This document shows positions 1-8,346 of a stretch of 64,000 bases of DNA, piece by piece. Source of the stretch: DASZQL01 sp964391865 (lineage in GTDB: Bacteria; Planctomycetota; Phycisphaerae; Phycisphaerales; UBA1924); NCBI GenBank assembly GCA_964391865.1, contig CAYMNQ010000002.1, positions 62,001 to 126,000 on the forward strand, read 5' to 3'. The stretch's first letter is position 1. Every line of letters starts with the position of its first letter. The notes under the pieces are model-generated. The model was not told where the DNA came from. It was given only the letters and a program-made list of their open reading frames with translations, and did no database searches. The position numbers and the translations under genes were made by a program.

Positions 1-449
1 AATCGGCCGAAATCCCGCAGAAGGAAGAGCGATTCCGTCGCCGTCGCGCGCACGTTGCCCCACTCGCCGCGCAGCCCGTCCAGCAGACCGATGTAGTGGA
101 ACATGAGCGCCTGCTCGAAGGGTTCGCCCTTCCAGATGCGCACATTGCCCTCGCCGAAGAAGAACGAGCCGACCGTTTTGTCCTCGTTGAGCCCCTGCGT
201 TCGAAGAAACTCATAGAGCCGCTCGCCGGTGCGTTCGGCGGACTTGGGCACGCCGTCCGCGAGCGCCACGGGGATGTACGCGGCGCGGTCGAGCATATAG
301 CTGCGGTCGTTCTGATCGACCGGCGCGCTCTCGATGATCCGCTCGCGCGCGGCGGCGTAATCGCCCCGGCGCACAGCGTCGATAATCGAGAAATCGTCGC
401 GCCGCGAAGCGCAGCCGGGGACCAACATCGCGATGAACGCGAGCAACAA
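1..449 (-). CDS. Putative lipoprotein, partial (runs off left edge)
   Basis: This minus-strand reading frame is open from the left window edge to about 449 and gives roughly 149 residues. It begins with a hydrophobic stretch ending in VPGC followed by AS, a typical lipobox, so the mature protein should be anchored through Cys. The visible part contains ERTGERLYEFLR and a FEQALMFHYIGLLDGL stretch, which looks helical and reminds me from memory of COG3014-type lipoproteins found beside LpoB-like genes. The start is uncertain: TTG codons at 449 and 446 precede the signal, the first ATG (428) would leave only a very short signal, and no clear ribosome site is visible. It is the last of three same-strand lipoprotein genes. 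Function is not known. Confidence 0.6.
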   Translation of the reverse strand, partial: MLLAFIAMLVPGCASRRDDFSIIDAVRRGDYAAARERIIESAPVDQNDRSYMLDRAAYIPVALADGVPKSAERTGERLYEFLRTQGLNEDKTVGSFFFGEGNVRIWKGEPFEQALMFHYIGLLDGLRGEWGNVRATATESLFLLRDFGR

Positions 450-567
450 AAAACACCGATCGGGGGACCGGTCAGTGGCACGCTGGAAGCTCGCGCGCCG
501 TGATTCACAGCGCCCCTTTCCCCGGCCTGCTCCAAAGTGGAGAGGCGGTTTGGATGGCAGCCGCGGA

Positions 568-1161
568 TCAGTCAACCAGCGTCCCCTTCGCGGTGCGGGC
601 GAACTCCGCCGTGCCCACCCACACCTGCTCGCGCGAGTTCAGATCGGCGACCATCATGGTGATGAGGTACAGGTCTTTGCGCTGGTCCGCGGGGCGCGAT
701 GCGTCCAGTGACCCGGCGCGCGACGCGGAGTTGAAGATCGCGTTGACCGCGTGCGTCGGGTTCGCGCTTACCCACTGCTCCCGCGGCGTGATGCCGTAGG
801 GCTCGAGCGCCTTCGCGTCCGCCGGCGGCATGAAGATGCGGACGTTCTTCTCCGCCAGCACGTTGCTGATCACCGGAGTGAGGATGACGCGCATGACCAT
901 GGCGTTCTGGTCGAGGCGCGACAGGCGCGAGTTCGAGCGGTTCTCCATCGTGCCCAGCATCAGCCGCAGCTCCGGCGACGTGCGCGAGCGCTGCGCCAGC
1001 CACGGGCTGTCGCGGAGTTCCTCGACCAGCGTGCCGATGCCGACCTCTATGTCCTCGCTGGTGTAGAGCGTGGTGCGCGGGCCGGTCGAGGCGCAGCCAG
1101 CGAACACGGCGAAGGAACCCGCGATCATCAACGCGCCGAGTTTTAATGTGTGGTTCAGCAT
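568..1161 (-). CDS. LpoB-like lipoprotein
   Basis: A 197-residue exported lipoprotein: hydrophobic signal, then FAG-Cys at residue 23. The middle reads LMLGTMENRSN and the end DLYLITMMVADLNSREQVWVG. This pattern (a 'variable, small, Asn-rich strand', then a final strand of the 'm...Lvdl.tge..W.g' kind) matches the LpoB/CsgG-like fold, whose E. coli member activates penicillin-binding protein 1B from the outer membrane. The family assignment is by pattern only. It follows another LpoB-like gene (1377-2021) on the same strand after a 215-base gap that holds two hairpins, and precedes the partial lipoprotein at 1-449. A role in peptidoglycan synthesis control is inference. Confidence 0.65.
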   Translation of the reverse strand: MLNHTLKLGALMIAGSFAVFAGCASTGPRTTLYTSEDIEVGIGTLVEELRDSPWLAQRSRTSPELRLMLGTMENRSNSRLSRLDQNAMVMRVILTPVISNVLAEKNVRIFMPPADAKALEPYGITPREQWVSANPTHAVNAIFNSASRAGSLDASRPADQRKDLYLITMMVADLNSREQVWVGTAEFARTAKGTLVD

Positions 1162-1241
1162 GTGTTGTGCCTACGCTGAGCAAATCCGGGAGCCGGGGTA
1201 CGGGGCTCTGGCTGTGCCCCGCCAAGTGTCGTGCGTCTCAG

Positions 1242-1267
1242 CACGCGCACTCAGAGCCGTGTGCGTG
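1242..1267. repeat. 9-bp hairpin with TCAGAGCC loop
   Basis: Arms CACGCGCAC (1242-1250) and GTGTGCGTG (1259-1267) pair over nine positions with one G-T wobble, around loop TCAGAGCC (1251-1258). It sits 20 bases from the longer hairpin at 1288-1325, in the gap between two LpoB-like lipoprotein genes. Confidence 0.65.
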
Positions 1268-1287
1268 ACCTCCGTGCCGAGCGGTGC

Positions 1288-1325
1288 GGTCCCGGGGCAC
1301 GCTCAAAGCCGCGTGCCCCGGGACC
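1288..1325. repeat. 15-bp perfect hairpin with TCAAAGCC loop
   Basis: Arms 1288-1302 and 1311-1325 are perfect reverse complements around an 8-base loop TCAAAGCC (plus strand). No T-run follows, so it is not an obvious terminator. It shares its loop with the hairpins at 1242-1267 and 23138-23165, while the stems differ. Confidence 0.75.
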
Positions 1326-1376
1326 CAATTTCAATCCGTCACCCTCCGCGGCCACGCGGCTCTGCGGTGAGTGACT

Positions 1377-2021
1377 TCAGCGGTACTGCTTCAGATCGAA
1401 CGGCTCGGAGAAGACGACTTCGCGCGATTGCAGATTGGTCAGCGTCATCTGGAAGAAGTACGTGCTCTGCTGCCCGCGTCCGCGAACCATCTCGCCGAAG
1501 TAGCCCTCGAGCAGGAATGTCTTCGACGGGTCGTATTTGTTTACGCCCTCGTAGGTCTGCGAGCCGTCGGGGCTGTTCTTCGGCGCGAAGCGGTCGTACT
1601 GGCGCGAGAGGCGCTCCGGGGCGGCATTGATCTGCGCGTACTCGCGCACGATGTCGCTATTGATCAGGCGGCTCGACATTCGCCGACGGATCAGCTCGAA
1701 ATCGCTGGTGGGCGTGTCGGTCTGGTTCTCGAGGTCGCCCATCTCGATCAGCGCCTTCGTGTCGAAGCTCTTGCACACGCTCGCGATGCGGCGTGCGATC
1801 GCATCGGCGGCGTTGTCGCTGAACTCGAGCAGCGACGCCGAATTCGCCGCCCGGTCAGTCTCGTCTGCGGGTGTGCTGCGGTACGGGTCCACCGTGCCGC
1901 GCGTGTTCCCGCGCGGCGCGGCGTTGCAGCCCCCCGCCGCGCTGAGCATCGTCAGCGACAGAAGCCCGAGCAGGCCAACGACCGCCGAAGCCCGGCGGAG
2001 CGATCTCTCATACGTCATCAT
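1377..2021 (-). CDS. LpoB-like lipoprotein, first of the cluster
   Basis: A 214-residue protein with a basic N-terminus, a hydrophobic segment and a GG-Cys lipobox at residue 32. After a low-complexity linker it shows ALIEMGDLENQTDT, FLLEGYFGEMV and a C-terminal FQMTLTNLQSREVVFSEPF stretch. These are the hallmarks I associate with LpoB-like proteins, outer-membrane activators of class A penicillin-binding proteins; identity is inferred from pattern, not alignment. Two adjacent ATG codons (2021 and 2018) can serve as start, with AAGGA about 11 bases upstream. A 13-bp hairpin with one unpaired A lies upstream at 2055-2085. It probably heads the lipoprotein operon. Confidence 0.65.
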   Translation of the reverse strand: MMTYERSLRRASAVVGLLGLLSLTMLSAAGGCNAAPRGNTRGTVDPYRSTPADETDRAANSASLLEFSDNAADAIARRIASVCKSFDTKALIEMGDLENQTDTPTSDFELIRRRMSSRLINSDIVREYAQINAAPERLSRQYDRFAPKNSPDGSQTYEGVNKYDPSKTFLLEGYFGEMVRGRGQQSTYFFQMTLTNLQSREVVFSEPFDLKQYR

Positions 2022-2054
2022 GGGCGGTCATTCCTTCGCGTGCGGCAACGGGCG

Positions 2055-2085
2055 GGCGGGAGCGCGATTCCGATCGCGCCCCGCC
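2055..2085. other. GC-rich hairpin upstream of the lipoprotein operon
   Basis: GGCGGG and GCGCGAT (2055-2068, with A2061 unpaired) pair with ATCGCGC and CCCGCC (2073-2085) around a 4-base loop. There is no U-tract on either strand. It lies in the 209-base gap between the stress protein gene and the first LpoB-like gene; the rest of that gap shows nothing recognisable. Confidence 0.45.
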
Positions 2086-2230
2086 GGGCAAGATGGTATC
2101 CCGGCGCGGGCCGCACGCGCGAAACAACCGCCCACGCGGCGTGGGGATGCACACACGCTTTTGCACTCGCGGGACATGCTGATTCGACGAGTTTTCCAGG
2201 GGGTTCGGAGGACCCCGCCGCCTGACGGAA

Positions 2231-3247
2231 TCAGAACTTCGCCGACGCCATCTGCATCATCGCCGCGTTCGCCAGGCCCTCTTCCAGCGGCTCGGGCACG
2301 AGTTCCGGCTTCACCGCGAGGACCGAGCAGGGCGACTGCCGCAGCACGCGCTCCGCCGTCGTGCCGAGCAGCAGGCGCGCCAGGCTTGTCTGCCCGCGCG
2401 TGCCGAGGACGACGAGGTCCGCTTTCATGCGTCCGGCGAAGTCGAGAATCCCCGTCGCGTGGTTGCGCGATTCGACCACCTCGTAGCTGGGCTTGAGGAA
2501 CTTCATCTCCTCATTCAGCGGCAGGGCGAAGGAGTGCAGCCGATCAAGGATCGTCCGCCGTTCGATGCGCGTGATCGCTTCGCGGGCCGACGCTGAGCGC
2601 GTGAAGTACGGGAACGAGTGCGCGGTATCCGCGAGCACGGAGATGACGTGCAACGCCGCGCCGTCCTGCGCCGCCACGCGCGCCGCCTCCCCAAGCGCCC
2701 GCAGCGAGGTCGGCGAGAAGTCCACACACGCGACGATGTTCTTGTAGGGCCCCTCCTGCCCCTCACGCACGAGCAACACCGAGCGTGACGCGTCACGTAC
2801 GCACGATGTGGCGATCGTTCCCAGCCCGACGTCCGGCGCGCGAGTGCCATAGGCGCCCAGGATGATGAGGTCGGCGCCGCTCTGCTTGGCGGCGTGGAGG
2901 ATGCCGTAGGAGCGGTTGTTGAGCGACACCTCGATCGGATGCTCCGCCGCACCCGGGATGGCGGCGGCGAAGGTCTCCCACTCCTGCCGCGCCTCGCGCA
3001 CGAGTTCCTCGCGCAGGTTCACCTGCATCGCCGTCAGCACGCTCTCCATCTCGGTGACGACCACCGTATCAATCACGTGCAAGAAATGCAGGCGCGAACG
3101 GTTCCACTTCGCGATGCGTAGCGCCTGCCTCGCGGCGGCGGCGGAGCACGCGCTGAAATCGACTCCCACCACGATGCAGCCCAGTCGGTCCATCGGGCTC
3201 GGCGTGGCGGTCTTCGTCATCGTCGTCGTCGCGGTGGCGCTGGGCAT
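2231..3247 (-). CDS. Universal stress protein, two UspA domains
   Basis: Residues about 20-165 and 170-315 form two UspA domains. The second ends in LGTRGQTSLARLLLGTTAER, a good G-x2-G-x9-G-T nucleotide-binding motif, so ATP binding is likely; the first has a slightly shortened version (GAYG...GLGT). Tandem-domain Usp proteins are cytoplasmic and respond to starvation or oxidative stress. I chose the ATG at 3247 because AAGAGGAG lies 7 bases upstream; an ATG at 3340 would add 31 poorly conserved, Arg-rich residues. The protein is then 338 residues. The gene stands alone between the lipoprotein cluster and a small membrane protein, with no strong terminator visible behind it. Confidence 0.9.
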   Translation of the reverse strand: MPSATATTTMTKTATPSPMDRLGCIVVGVDFSACSAAAARQALRIAKWNRSRLHFLHVIDTVVVTEMESVLTAMQVNLREELVREARQEWETFAAAIPGAAEHPIEVSLNNRSYGILHAAKQSGADLIILGAYGTRAPDVGLGTIATSCVRDASRSVLLVREGQEGPYKNIVACVDFSPTSLRALGEAARVAAQDGAALHVISVLADTAHSFPYFTRSASAREAITRIERRTILDRLHSFALPLNEEMKFLKPSYEVVESRNHATGILDFAGRMKADLVVLGTRGQTSLARLLLGTTAERVLRQSPCSVLAVKPELVPEPLEEGLANAAMMQMASAKF

Positions 3248-3390
3248 GTCAGAACTCCTCTTGGGGCGCGAGGGCCGCTCGCGCCCCGATACTGGAGCAT
3301 TCCCACCATGCCGGCCGCTTGCCTGTCCCATCCGGGGCAAAATCGGACAAAAACAACCGATTTAGCCAAACCCCCAGGCGAACAGGCTGC

Positions 3391-3747
3391 TCACGCGCCC
3401 CGGATCAGGGCGGCGTCGAGCCGGCGATGCTCCGCCTGCGCGTACACTCGGCGCGTGAGCGCGAAAAACACCACGCCGAATATCGACGCACCCAGCACGC
3501 CGATCATCATCAGCGGGTACCAGACGTGGTACGGCTGCCGGCTCGTGAGCGCGATGATCGCGAACACCGCCGACACGAAGCCAATGCTCATGCCGAGGAA
3601 GTGAATCGCGTACGCGAGCGGCTTGAACTTCCCTTGCCGCGCCCACAGCGCCATCACGACCCCGAGCACCGCGCCGAGCACGCCGACCCCCCCGCCGACC
3701 AAGCCGCCGATCAGCCCGGATTGTTGAACGGTCCACCATTCGTTCAT
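3391..3747 (-). CDS. Small membrane protein
   Basis: A 118-residue protein with a short N-terminus (MNEWW) and about three membrane segments: a glycine-rich GLVGGGVGVLGAVLGVVMAL, then HFLGMSIGFVSAVFAIIAL and LMMIGVLGASIFGVVFFAL. The start at 3747 has AAAGGA upstream, better than the ATG at 3786. It lies 63 bases behind the DUF2089-like gene on the same strand, a pairing that suggests co-expression and possibly that the HTH protein controls it. I do not recognise the family. The C-terminus is soluble and charged. Confidence 0.75.
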   Translation of the reverse strand: MNEWWTVQQSGLIGGLVGGGVGVLGAVLGVVMALWARQGKFKPLAYAIHFLGMSIGFVSAVFAIIALTSRQPYHVWYPLMMIGVLGASIFGVVFFALTRRVYAQAEHRRLDAALIRGA

Positions 3748-3810
3748 GGCTACATCCTTTCGTGTTGCACATTCGACGCCGAGCATCCACGCGTGCTCGT
3801 CGATGAGTCG

Positions 3811-4125
3811 TCACTCGCGTGGCGCGGCACCGGCGTTCACGCTCGACATCAACTCCTTCACCTGCCGAGCGCCGCCCACCGTCATCTCACCGCGCTCGAC
3901 GAGCCTGACAAGCAGTTCGCTGAGCGGGTCAGGCTTCCGCCCGTTGATCGACGCCTTCAGCCGCCCGATCACGCGATCAAGGCGGGTGCGGATCGTGGGG
4001 TAACTCACGTCGTACGCAGCGGCCAAGTCTTTGAGCGATCCAGAACAGAGAACAAGCTGGACGATCAAGTCCTGATCCTCATCCGGCAGATCGCCCAAGG
4101 CGTTGTTTGTATTTTGATTGGTCAT
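3811..4125 (-). CDS. DUF2089-type helix-turn-helix protein
   Basis: A 104-residue protein. Residues about 12-65 read LPDEDQDLIVQLVLCSGSLK, then DLAAAYDVSYPTIRTRLDRV, which is the core of DUF2089: an acidic 'lsdEd..fi..lvL..GSlKelA..ygvSYPTvR.RLD' segment forming a DNA-binding helix-turn-helix. The C-terminal 40 residues (ELLVRLVERGEMTV) resemble a short dimerisation helix. Members are thought to be transcription factors, often encoded next to a membrane protein they may control, as here (3391-3747). No Shine-Dalgarno is obvious before the ATG at 4125. Two near-perfect AT-rich palindromes lie 46-107 bases upstream and are candidate autoregulatory sites. Confidence 0.85.
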   Translation of the reverse strand: MTNQNTNNALGDLPDEDQDLIVQLVLCSGSLKDLAAAYDVSYPTIRTRLDRVIGRLKASINGRKPDPLSELLVRLVERGEMTVGGARQVKELMSSVNAGAAPRE

Positions 4126-4170
4126 GGATACAATCGGTTAACTCCTGCGATTGAGCTGGGGGCATCAGAT

Positions 4171-4232
4171 TTCAATAATATCAAATATGATATTTGAATT
4201 ATTGATCCTGTTTTTCGATTTGTCAAATCGAA
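4171..4232. promoter_or_regulatory. Two AT-rich palindromes, candidate operator
   Basis: The first palindrome (about 4172-4205) has CAAATAT and ATATTTG flanking one base, extended by TCAATAAT and ATTATTGA arms. The second, 4214-4232, is a perfect 9-1-9 palindrome TTCGATTTG/CAAATCGAA. Both share CAAAT/ATTTG half-sites. They sit upstream of the DUF2089-type gene (start 4125) in an island much richer in AT than the surroundings. Binding by that protein is inference. Confidence 0.5.
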
Positions 4233-4236
4233 TTTT

Positions 4237-4265
4237 TGAAAAAAGAAATCCCCGGAAGGCCGGGG
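4237..4265 (-). terminator. Rho-independent terminator after floA
   Basis: On the minus strand CCCCGG and CCGGGG pair around CCTT, followed by ATTTCTTTTTTC. It closes the nfeD-floA transcription unit. The remainder of the 363-base gap 4126-4488 holds the palindromes at 4171-4232 and a short repeat-word stretch at 4411-4482. Confidence 0.75.
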
Positions 4266-4410
4266 CGGATGGTCACACGGGGTTCTGGGTTCGCGCTGAG
4301 CGTGATGACCGCTTCGTCGAGTGACGGTTGTGGTCTGGGGTCCCGGGGGTCGGGGGTCTGGAAGCGAGACGCCGGCGCGCGGGGTGACACCGCTCCCAAT
4401 TCCCTGCGTC

Positions 4411-4482
4411 GAGCGCAAGACGCCGGACTCAGGACGCAAGACCGTTCCGGGCGCATCGCGCACAGCGCAAACCGCACCCCGC
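4411..4482. repeat. Repeat-word stretch (GACTCAGGACGCAAGAC; CCGCACCCCGC)
   Basis: 4411-4443 carries imperfect words GCAAGAC/GGACTCAGGACGCAAGAC, and 4459-4482 carries GCGCAAACCGCACCCCGC. The first resembles the heptad words at 28583 and 35630; the second resembles the CCGCACCCCGCAC repeat inside murC and murB. It lies just after the floA stop codon on the minus strand. Confidence 0.5.
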
Positions 4483-4488
4483 GTCGGT

Positions 4489-5511
4489 TCAGTTCCTCGC
4501 TTCGCCGCCGGTGCCCTGGGCGCTGGGGTCGATGCCGGCGATGGCGGAGCGCATGGTGGTGTCGGCGACCATGTTCCTCATGCGGTAATAGTCCATGACG
4601 CCCAGGTGTCCCTTGCTGAAGGCGTCGGCCATCGCTTTGGGGATCTCCGCCTCGGCAAGGACGACCAGCGCGCGGTTCTTCTGCGCTTCCGCTTTGTATT
4701 CCTGTTCGAGCGCCTGGGCGAGTGCGCGGCGTTTTTCGGCCTCCGCCTGGAAGCGCTTCTTGTCCGCCTCAGCCTGATCGTTCTGCAGCTTCGCGCCGAT
4801 GTTCTCGCCCACGTCGATGTCGGCGATGTCGATGGAGAGAATCTCGAACGCCGTGCCCGAGTCGAGCCCCTTCGTGAGCACCGTCTTCGAGATGCGGTCG
4901 GGGTTTTCGAGCACCACCTTGTGCGTCTCGGCGGAACCGATCGAAGTCACGATGCCCTCGCCGACGCGCGCGACGATGGTCTCCTCCGTCGCGCCGCCGA
5001 TCAAGCGGGCGATGTTGGTGCGGACGGTGACCCGGGCGCGGGCCTTGAGCTGGATGCCGTCCTGCGCAACGGCGTCGATCGTCGGGCGCCCGAGCTTCGG
5101 GTTGGGCACGTCGATGACCTTCGGGTTCACGCTGGTGTTCACGGCGTCGAGGATGTCGCGTCCGGCGAGGTCGATGGCGCACGCGGTGTCGAACGGCAGC
5201 ATGATCTTCGCTTTGCTGGCGGCGACGAGCGCGTTGATCACCGCGGGCACGCGCCCTCCGGCGAGCCAGTGCGTTTCGAGCTGGTTGGTCGAAATGTCCA
5301 GCCCCGCCTTCACCGCCCGGATGCGGCTGTAGACGATCGTGCGCGGATCAACCTTGCGCAGACGCATGCCAACCAGTTCAAGGATGCCGACGCGCGCACC
5401 ACTGAAGAGCGCCTGAATGTAGAGGTTCAGGAAGTTCAGCAAAAACACCAAGAGGATCAGCACGATGAAGCCGAGGACGACGAAAATCCCGATGACGACT
5501 GCGTTGCTCAT
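4489..5511 (-). CDS. floA: Flotillin-like protein FloA
   Basis: A 340-residue membrane scaffold protein. Residues about 6-30 form one membrane-embedded hydrophobic segment, followed by the SPFH-like domain typical of the FloA/YqfA (UPF0365) family: GMRLRKVDPRTIVYSRIRAVKAG, ARARVTVRTNIARLIGGATE and GLDSGTAFEILSIDIADIDVGENIGAKLQ-type stretches, then an Ala/Glu-rich coiled region (about 245-300: QAEADKKRFQAEAEKRRA). FloA organises functional membrane microdomains. AGGAGG lies upstream of the ATG. It follows the NfeD genes on the same strand by 162 bases, the classic nfeD-floA arrangement, where NfeD proteins are thought to act with the flotillin. A terminator at 4237-4265 ends the unit. Length is normal for the family. 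Confidence 0.93.
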   Translation of the reverse strand: MSNAVVIGIFVVLGFIVLILLVFLLNFLNLYIQALFSGARVGILELVGMRLRKVDPRTIVYSRIRAVKAGLDISTNQLETHWLAGGRVPAVINALVAASKAKIMLPFDTACAIDLAGRDILDAVNTSVNPKVIDVPNPKLGRPTIDAVAQDGIQLKARARVTVRTNIARLIGGATEETIVARVGEGIVTSIGSAETHKVVLENPDRISKTVLTKGLDSGTAFEILSIDIADIDVGENIGAKLQNDQAEADKKRFQAEAEKRRALAQALEQEYKAEAQKNRALVVLAEAEIPKAMADAFSKGHLGVMDYYRMRNMVADTTMRSAIAGIDPSAQGTGGEARN

Positions 5512-5673
5512 GTGCTGATGCGCCTCCTGGCCGGAACGGTCGGCGGCCCGGGGCGGGGGACTACCCCGCCGAACGAGAGCCGATCATGGGCCGGAAGGAT
5601 AGCAGGCGATGCGGGCGGCGGTTGTCTTGCGAACGGGATTGATGGTCAGGTCGGCGCGGAGCGAGCGGGCGAG

Positions 5674-6186
5674 CTAGGCAATCTCCCGCACCTTCACCTG
5701 ATTCCCGCTGACGGCCGTCACGCGCACCTGCGCCCCCGCACGGATCATGCCGATCTCGGCGAGGACTTCGATCCGCGTGCCGTCGATCATCGCGGTACCC
5801 ACCGGGCGAAGGTCGCTGATCGCGGAGCCGGTGGCACCGAGCAGCGCGGCTTCGCGCTCGCGCTCGGCTTCCTGCTCCTGGAACTCGCGGCGCAGATCGT
5901 CCTCGCCCTTCTGCCCGCCCAGGATCAGCTTCTTCCCTAGGGGCGTGTGCGGCATGACTTTCAGCCCGAAGTTCATGATGATCGGCCCGAGCACCAGCAC
6001 CGTCACGAGGCTGAGCATCCCCCACACGGTATCGACGCGCCAGAACGCGACGACGCCCGCGATCGCGAGCACGATGGCGACGACGCCCAGCAGCCCGCCC
6101 GAGGGGACGAACATCTCGATCCCGAAGAGCAGCAACGCCCCGATCAGCAGGCCGAAGCCCCACAGCAGCAAGGTTGACTCGTTCAC
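5674..6186 (-). CDS. Short NfeD-family membrane protein
   Basis: A 170-residue protein with two to three membrane segments in residues 5-85 (LLLWGFGLLIGALLLFGIEM, LLGVVAIVLAIAGVVAF, MLSLVTVLVLGPIIMNF) and a C-terminal OB-fold NfeD domain (about 108-170; LRPVGTAMIDGTRIEVLAE, IRAGAQVRVTAVSGNQVKV). It lacks the protease domain of the upstream gene, so it is a partner or paralogue of the truncated NfeD1a type. The start is GTG at 6186, overlapping the stop of the long NfeD gene by four bases (GTGA), so the two are almost certainly translationally coupled. FloA follows downstream. Confidence 0.9.
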   Translation of the reverse strand: MNESTLLLWGFGLLIGALLLFGIEMFVPSGGLLGVVAIVLAIAGVVAFWRVDTVWGMLSLVTVLVLGPIIMNFGLKVMPHTPLGKKLILGGQKGEDDLRREFQEQEAEREREAALLGATGSAISDLRPVGTAMIDGTRIEVLAEIGMIRAGAQVRVTAVSGNQVKVREIA

Positions 6187-8204
6187 GCCTTCATCTCCGC
6201 ACCGCCAACGGGGCCGGTTCCTTCGTTCAGCCCGGCAACCCGCTCGACGCCCACACGATAGGGCGTCACACTGACAACACGCACCGGCTCGCCCGCGTTG
6301 ATGAAGCCGTATTCGGCGACCACATCAACCAGCTTGTCGTCGAACACCGCGGAGCCGGCGGGGCGCAGCGTGGTCGTCGCCCTTCCGATCGCGCCGAGTG
6401 CAACGGGGCTTGCCGCGTCGGCGGGGTTCATCGCTTCGAGCATGCCGATTTCATCGCCCGTGGGTTGGCGCGTGGCGAGCACCAGCTTGCCCGCGATCGG
6501 AAACCTGTGCGTGTACTTGCTGAACATGTACATGCCGACCCCCGCGACGAAGACCGCGAGCAACACAACACTGCCCGCCCACGCGAGGTCCTCCCCGCCG
6601 CCGGACCTTTGCCCGGGGAAGAGCGCGCCCGTCTCGGCGAAGAGCCCCACCAGCCCGACCATGAGCAGCAGCAGCCCGAGAATGCCCGCGACGGCGACGC
6701 CCGGCAGAACGAAGATCTCGAGCAGGATGAGCGCCACACCGCCGATGATCGCGGCGCCGGCCCACCAGTTGGCGGCCCCGATGAGCATGGGGGGCACGAC
6801 CAGCCCGCCCAGCGCCAAGAGCGCCACGACGCCGAAGATGCCCGCGCCGGGGATGCTGATCTCGATGAAGAGCGCGAGCAGGAAGATGACGATCAGGATG
6901 CCGCGGACGATCAGCCCGCTCATCCCCTGCGTCATGAACGCGACGAGCGTTTCGGACCAGCTCTGATTCAATCGGCGGAGATGCTGCGCGCCCATGTACG
7001 CCTGGAGTTCCGCGTCGTCCTTGATGGTGGTGCGCGCGAAACCGAGGTATTTCAGCTCGCGCTCTTTCATGGTGAGGAGCGCTCGCCCGTCGGTGATGAA
7101 GCCCAGCGACTTGAACCGCTCGCGGTCCGCGCCGGAAAACACCGGGCGGCGGCTCGGCGACGTGAGCGTGGCGCTCACCTCGCTGATCGTCGAAGGGGGC
7201 AGCGCGTTGCTCGCGGGCGCGAACTCGGTCGACCCCGCGCCGATCGCCGGTTCCGAGGGCGAGGTGCCGGCGGCAGCGCTGCCCGCGCCCGCGAGTTCCG
7301 TGTCGTCCAGCGGGATTTCTTCGTCGATCGCGCCGGGCGCCGCACCACCCGCATCGCCCGAAGGCAGCGATGACACCGAGCCGGACGCGATGATGGGCGA
7401 GCCGGTGGGCGGCTCCACGCCGAAGATGCCGAGGTACTCCGAGCGGTCGACCGCGTAGCGCTTGCCGGTGGACTTCTCTTCGATGAGCCACAGTTCGACG
7501 CCCAGCGTGACGAACGCCTGCACGAGTTTTTCGTCGTAGCCGTTGGTGCGCGCGGAGTCGACCACTTCCGCCAGCAGCGGCGAGAGGATCTTCGCGCGCT
7601 CGGTCGGCCGCAGTCCTTGCACGATGCCCATGCCCAGCGGGTCGCCGATGATCGGGGCGGCGTCGCCCATCGTGCCGTGCGGTGCGACGACGATCTCCTT
7701 GCAAGCGAGCGCGATGATCGCGCCGCCCGAGTAGGCATTCGGGTTCACCCACGCAACGGTGTTCTGCACCGGGGACTGCTTGATCGCGTCGCAGATCTCG
7801 AAGACCGCGCCGAGTTCGCCGCCGGGCGTGTCGAGATCGATGACGATGCCGTCCGCGCCGGCCTCGATCGCCTGCTTCAATCGGCGCTGGAAACTCTTCG
7901 ACGTGACGGCGTTGATCTCCCCCTCGATCGTCAGCACCGCCAGGTTGCTCGCTTTGCGCGACGCGGGGACGACGAACGTCGGCGTGACGGCGGCGGGTGA
8001 TACTGCGCTCTCCGGTGCGCTCGCTTCCTTCTTGACCTCCGGTTTCGAGGGCGCTTCGATCTCGGCCCGGCTCGGCGCGGCGCCCCAGCCCAGCGCCGCG
8101 ATAATCCCGAGAAGGCACACCCACAATCGCGCCACCGCCGGCCACGCGACAGCGACGGGGCGATTGGGCGTCCTGCGAACTGTGTCCGAACGGGTCAAGC
8201 GCAT
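6183..8204 (-). CDS. Long NfeD family membrane serine protease
   Basis: A 673-residue protein with an N-terminal signal (to about residue 48), a Pro/Ala/Glu linker, and a ClpP/SppA-like domain from about 83 (LAVLTIEGEINAVTSKSF). DLDTPGGE is the substrate-strand motif and AYSGGA contains the probable nucleophile Ser159; KEIVVAPHGTMGDAAPI follows. About 200 residues of low-complexity and connector sequence come next, then four or five membrane segments (about 435-590) and a C-terminal NfeD OB domain (about 605-665). In the archaeal homologue PH1510 the protease cleaves hydrophobic stomatin tails, so FloA, encoded 670 bases downstream, is the natural partner. The linker at about 265-350 looks longer than usual and is rich in Ala, Ser and Pro. 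Confidence 0.9.
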   Translation of the reverse strand: MRLTRSDTVRRTPNRPVAVAWPAVARLWVCLLGIIAALGWGAAPSRAEIEAPSKPEVKKEASAPESAVSPAAVTPTFVVPASRKASNLAVLTIEGEINAVTSKSFQRRLKQAIEAGADGIVIDLDTPGGELGAVFEICDAIKQSPVQNTVAWVNPNAYSGGAIIALACKEIVVAPHGTMGDAAPIIGDPLGMGIVQGLRPTERAKILSPLLAEVVDSARTNGYDEKLVQAFVTLGVELWLIEEKSTGKRYAVDRSEYLGIFGVEPPTGSPIIASGSVSSLPSGDAGGAAPGAIDEEIPLDDTELAGAGSAAAGTSPSEPAIGAGSTEFAPASNALPPSTISEVSATLTSPSRRPVFSGADRERFKSLGFITDGRALLTMKERELKYLGFARTTIKDDAELQAYMGAQHLRRLNQSWSETLVAFMTQGMSGLIVRGILIVIFLLALFIEISIPGAGIFGVVALLALGGLVVPPMLIGAANWWAGAAIIGGVALILLEIFVLPGVAVAGILGLLLLMVGLVGLFAETGALFPGQRSGGGEDLAWAGSVVLLAVFVAGVGMYMFSKYTHRFPIAGKLVLATRQPTGDEIGMLEAMNPADAASPVALGAIGRATTTLRPAGSAVFDDKLVDVVAEYGFINAGEPVRVVSVTPYRVGVERVAGLNEGTGPVGGAEMKA

Positions 8205-8346
8205 GTGGTCGATTTCCCAGCGATCCGGTGGCGGGCCTCATTCTCTTCGGGCCGAACGCTCCGCCGGATGATTGTAGGACAGCGGCATCGGGCGGGCGGC
8301 GGGTGGACAATCACCGATCCGGCACCCGACTTGATCCCCCGCTCGC

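Noticed and set aside
4214..4232. Terminator on the minus strand
   Set aside because: The palindrome is not followed by T on the minus strand; the real terminator with a U-tract is the adjacent hairpin at 4237-4265.
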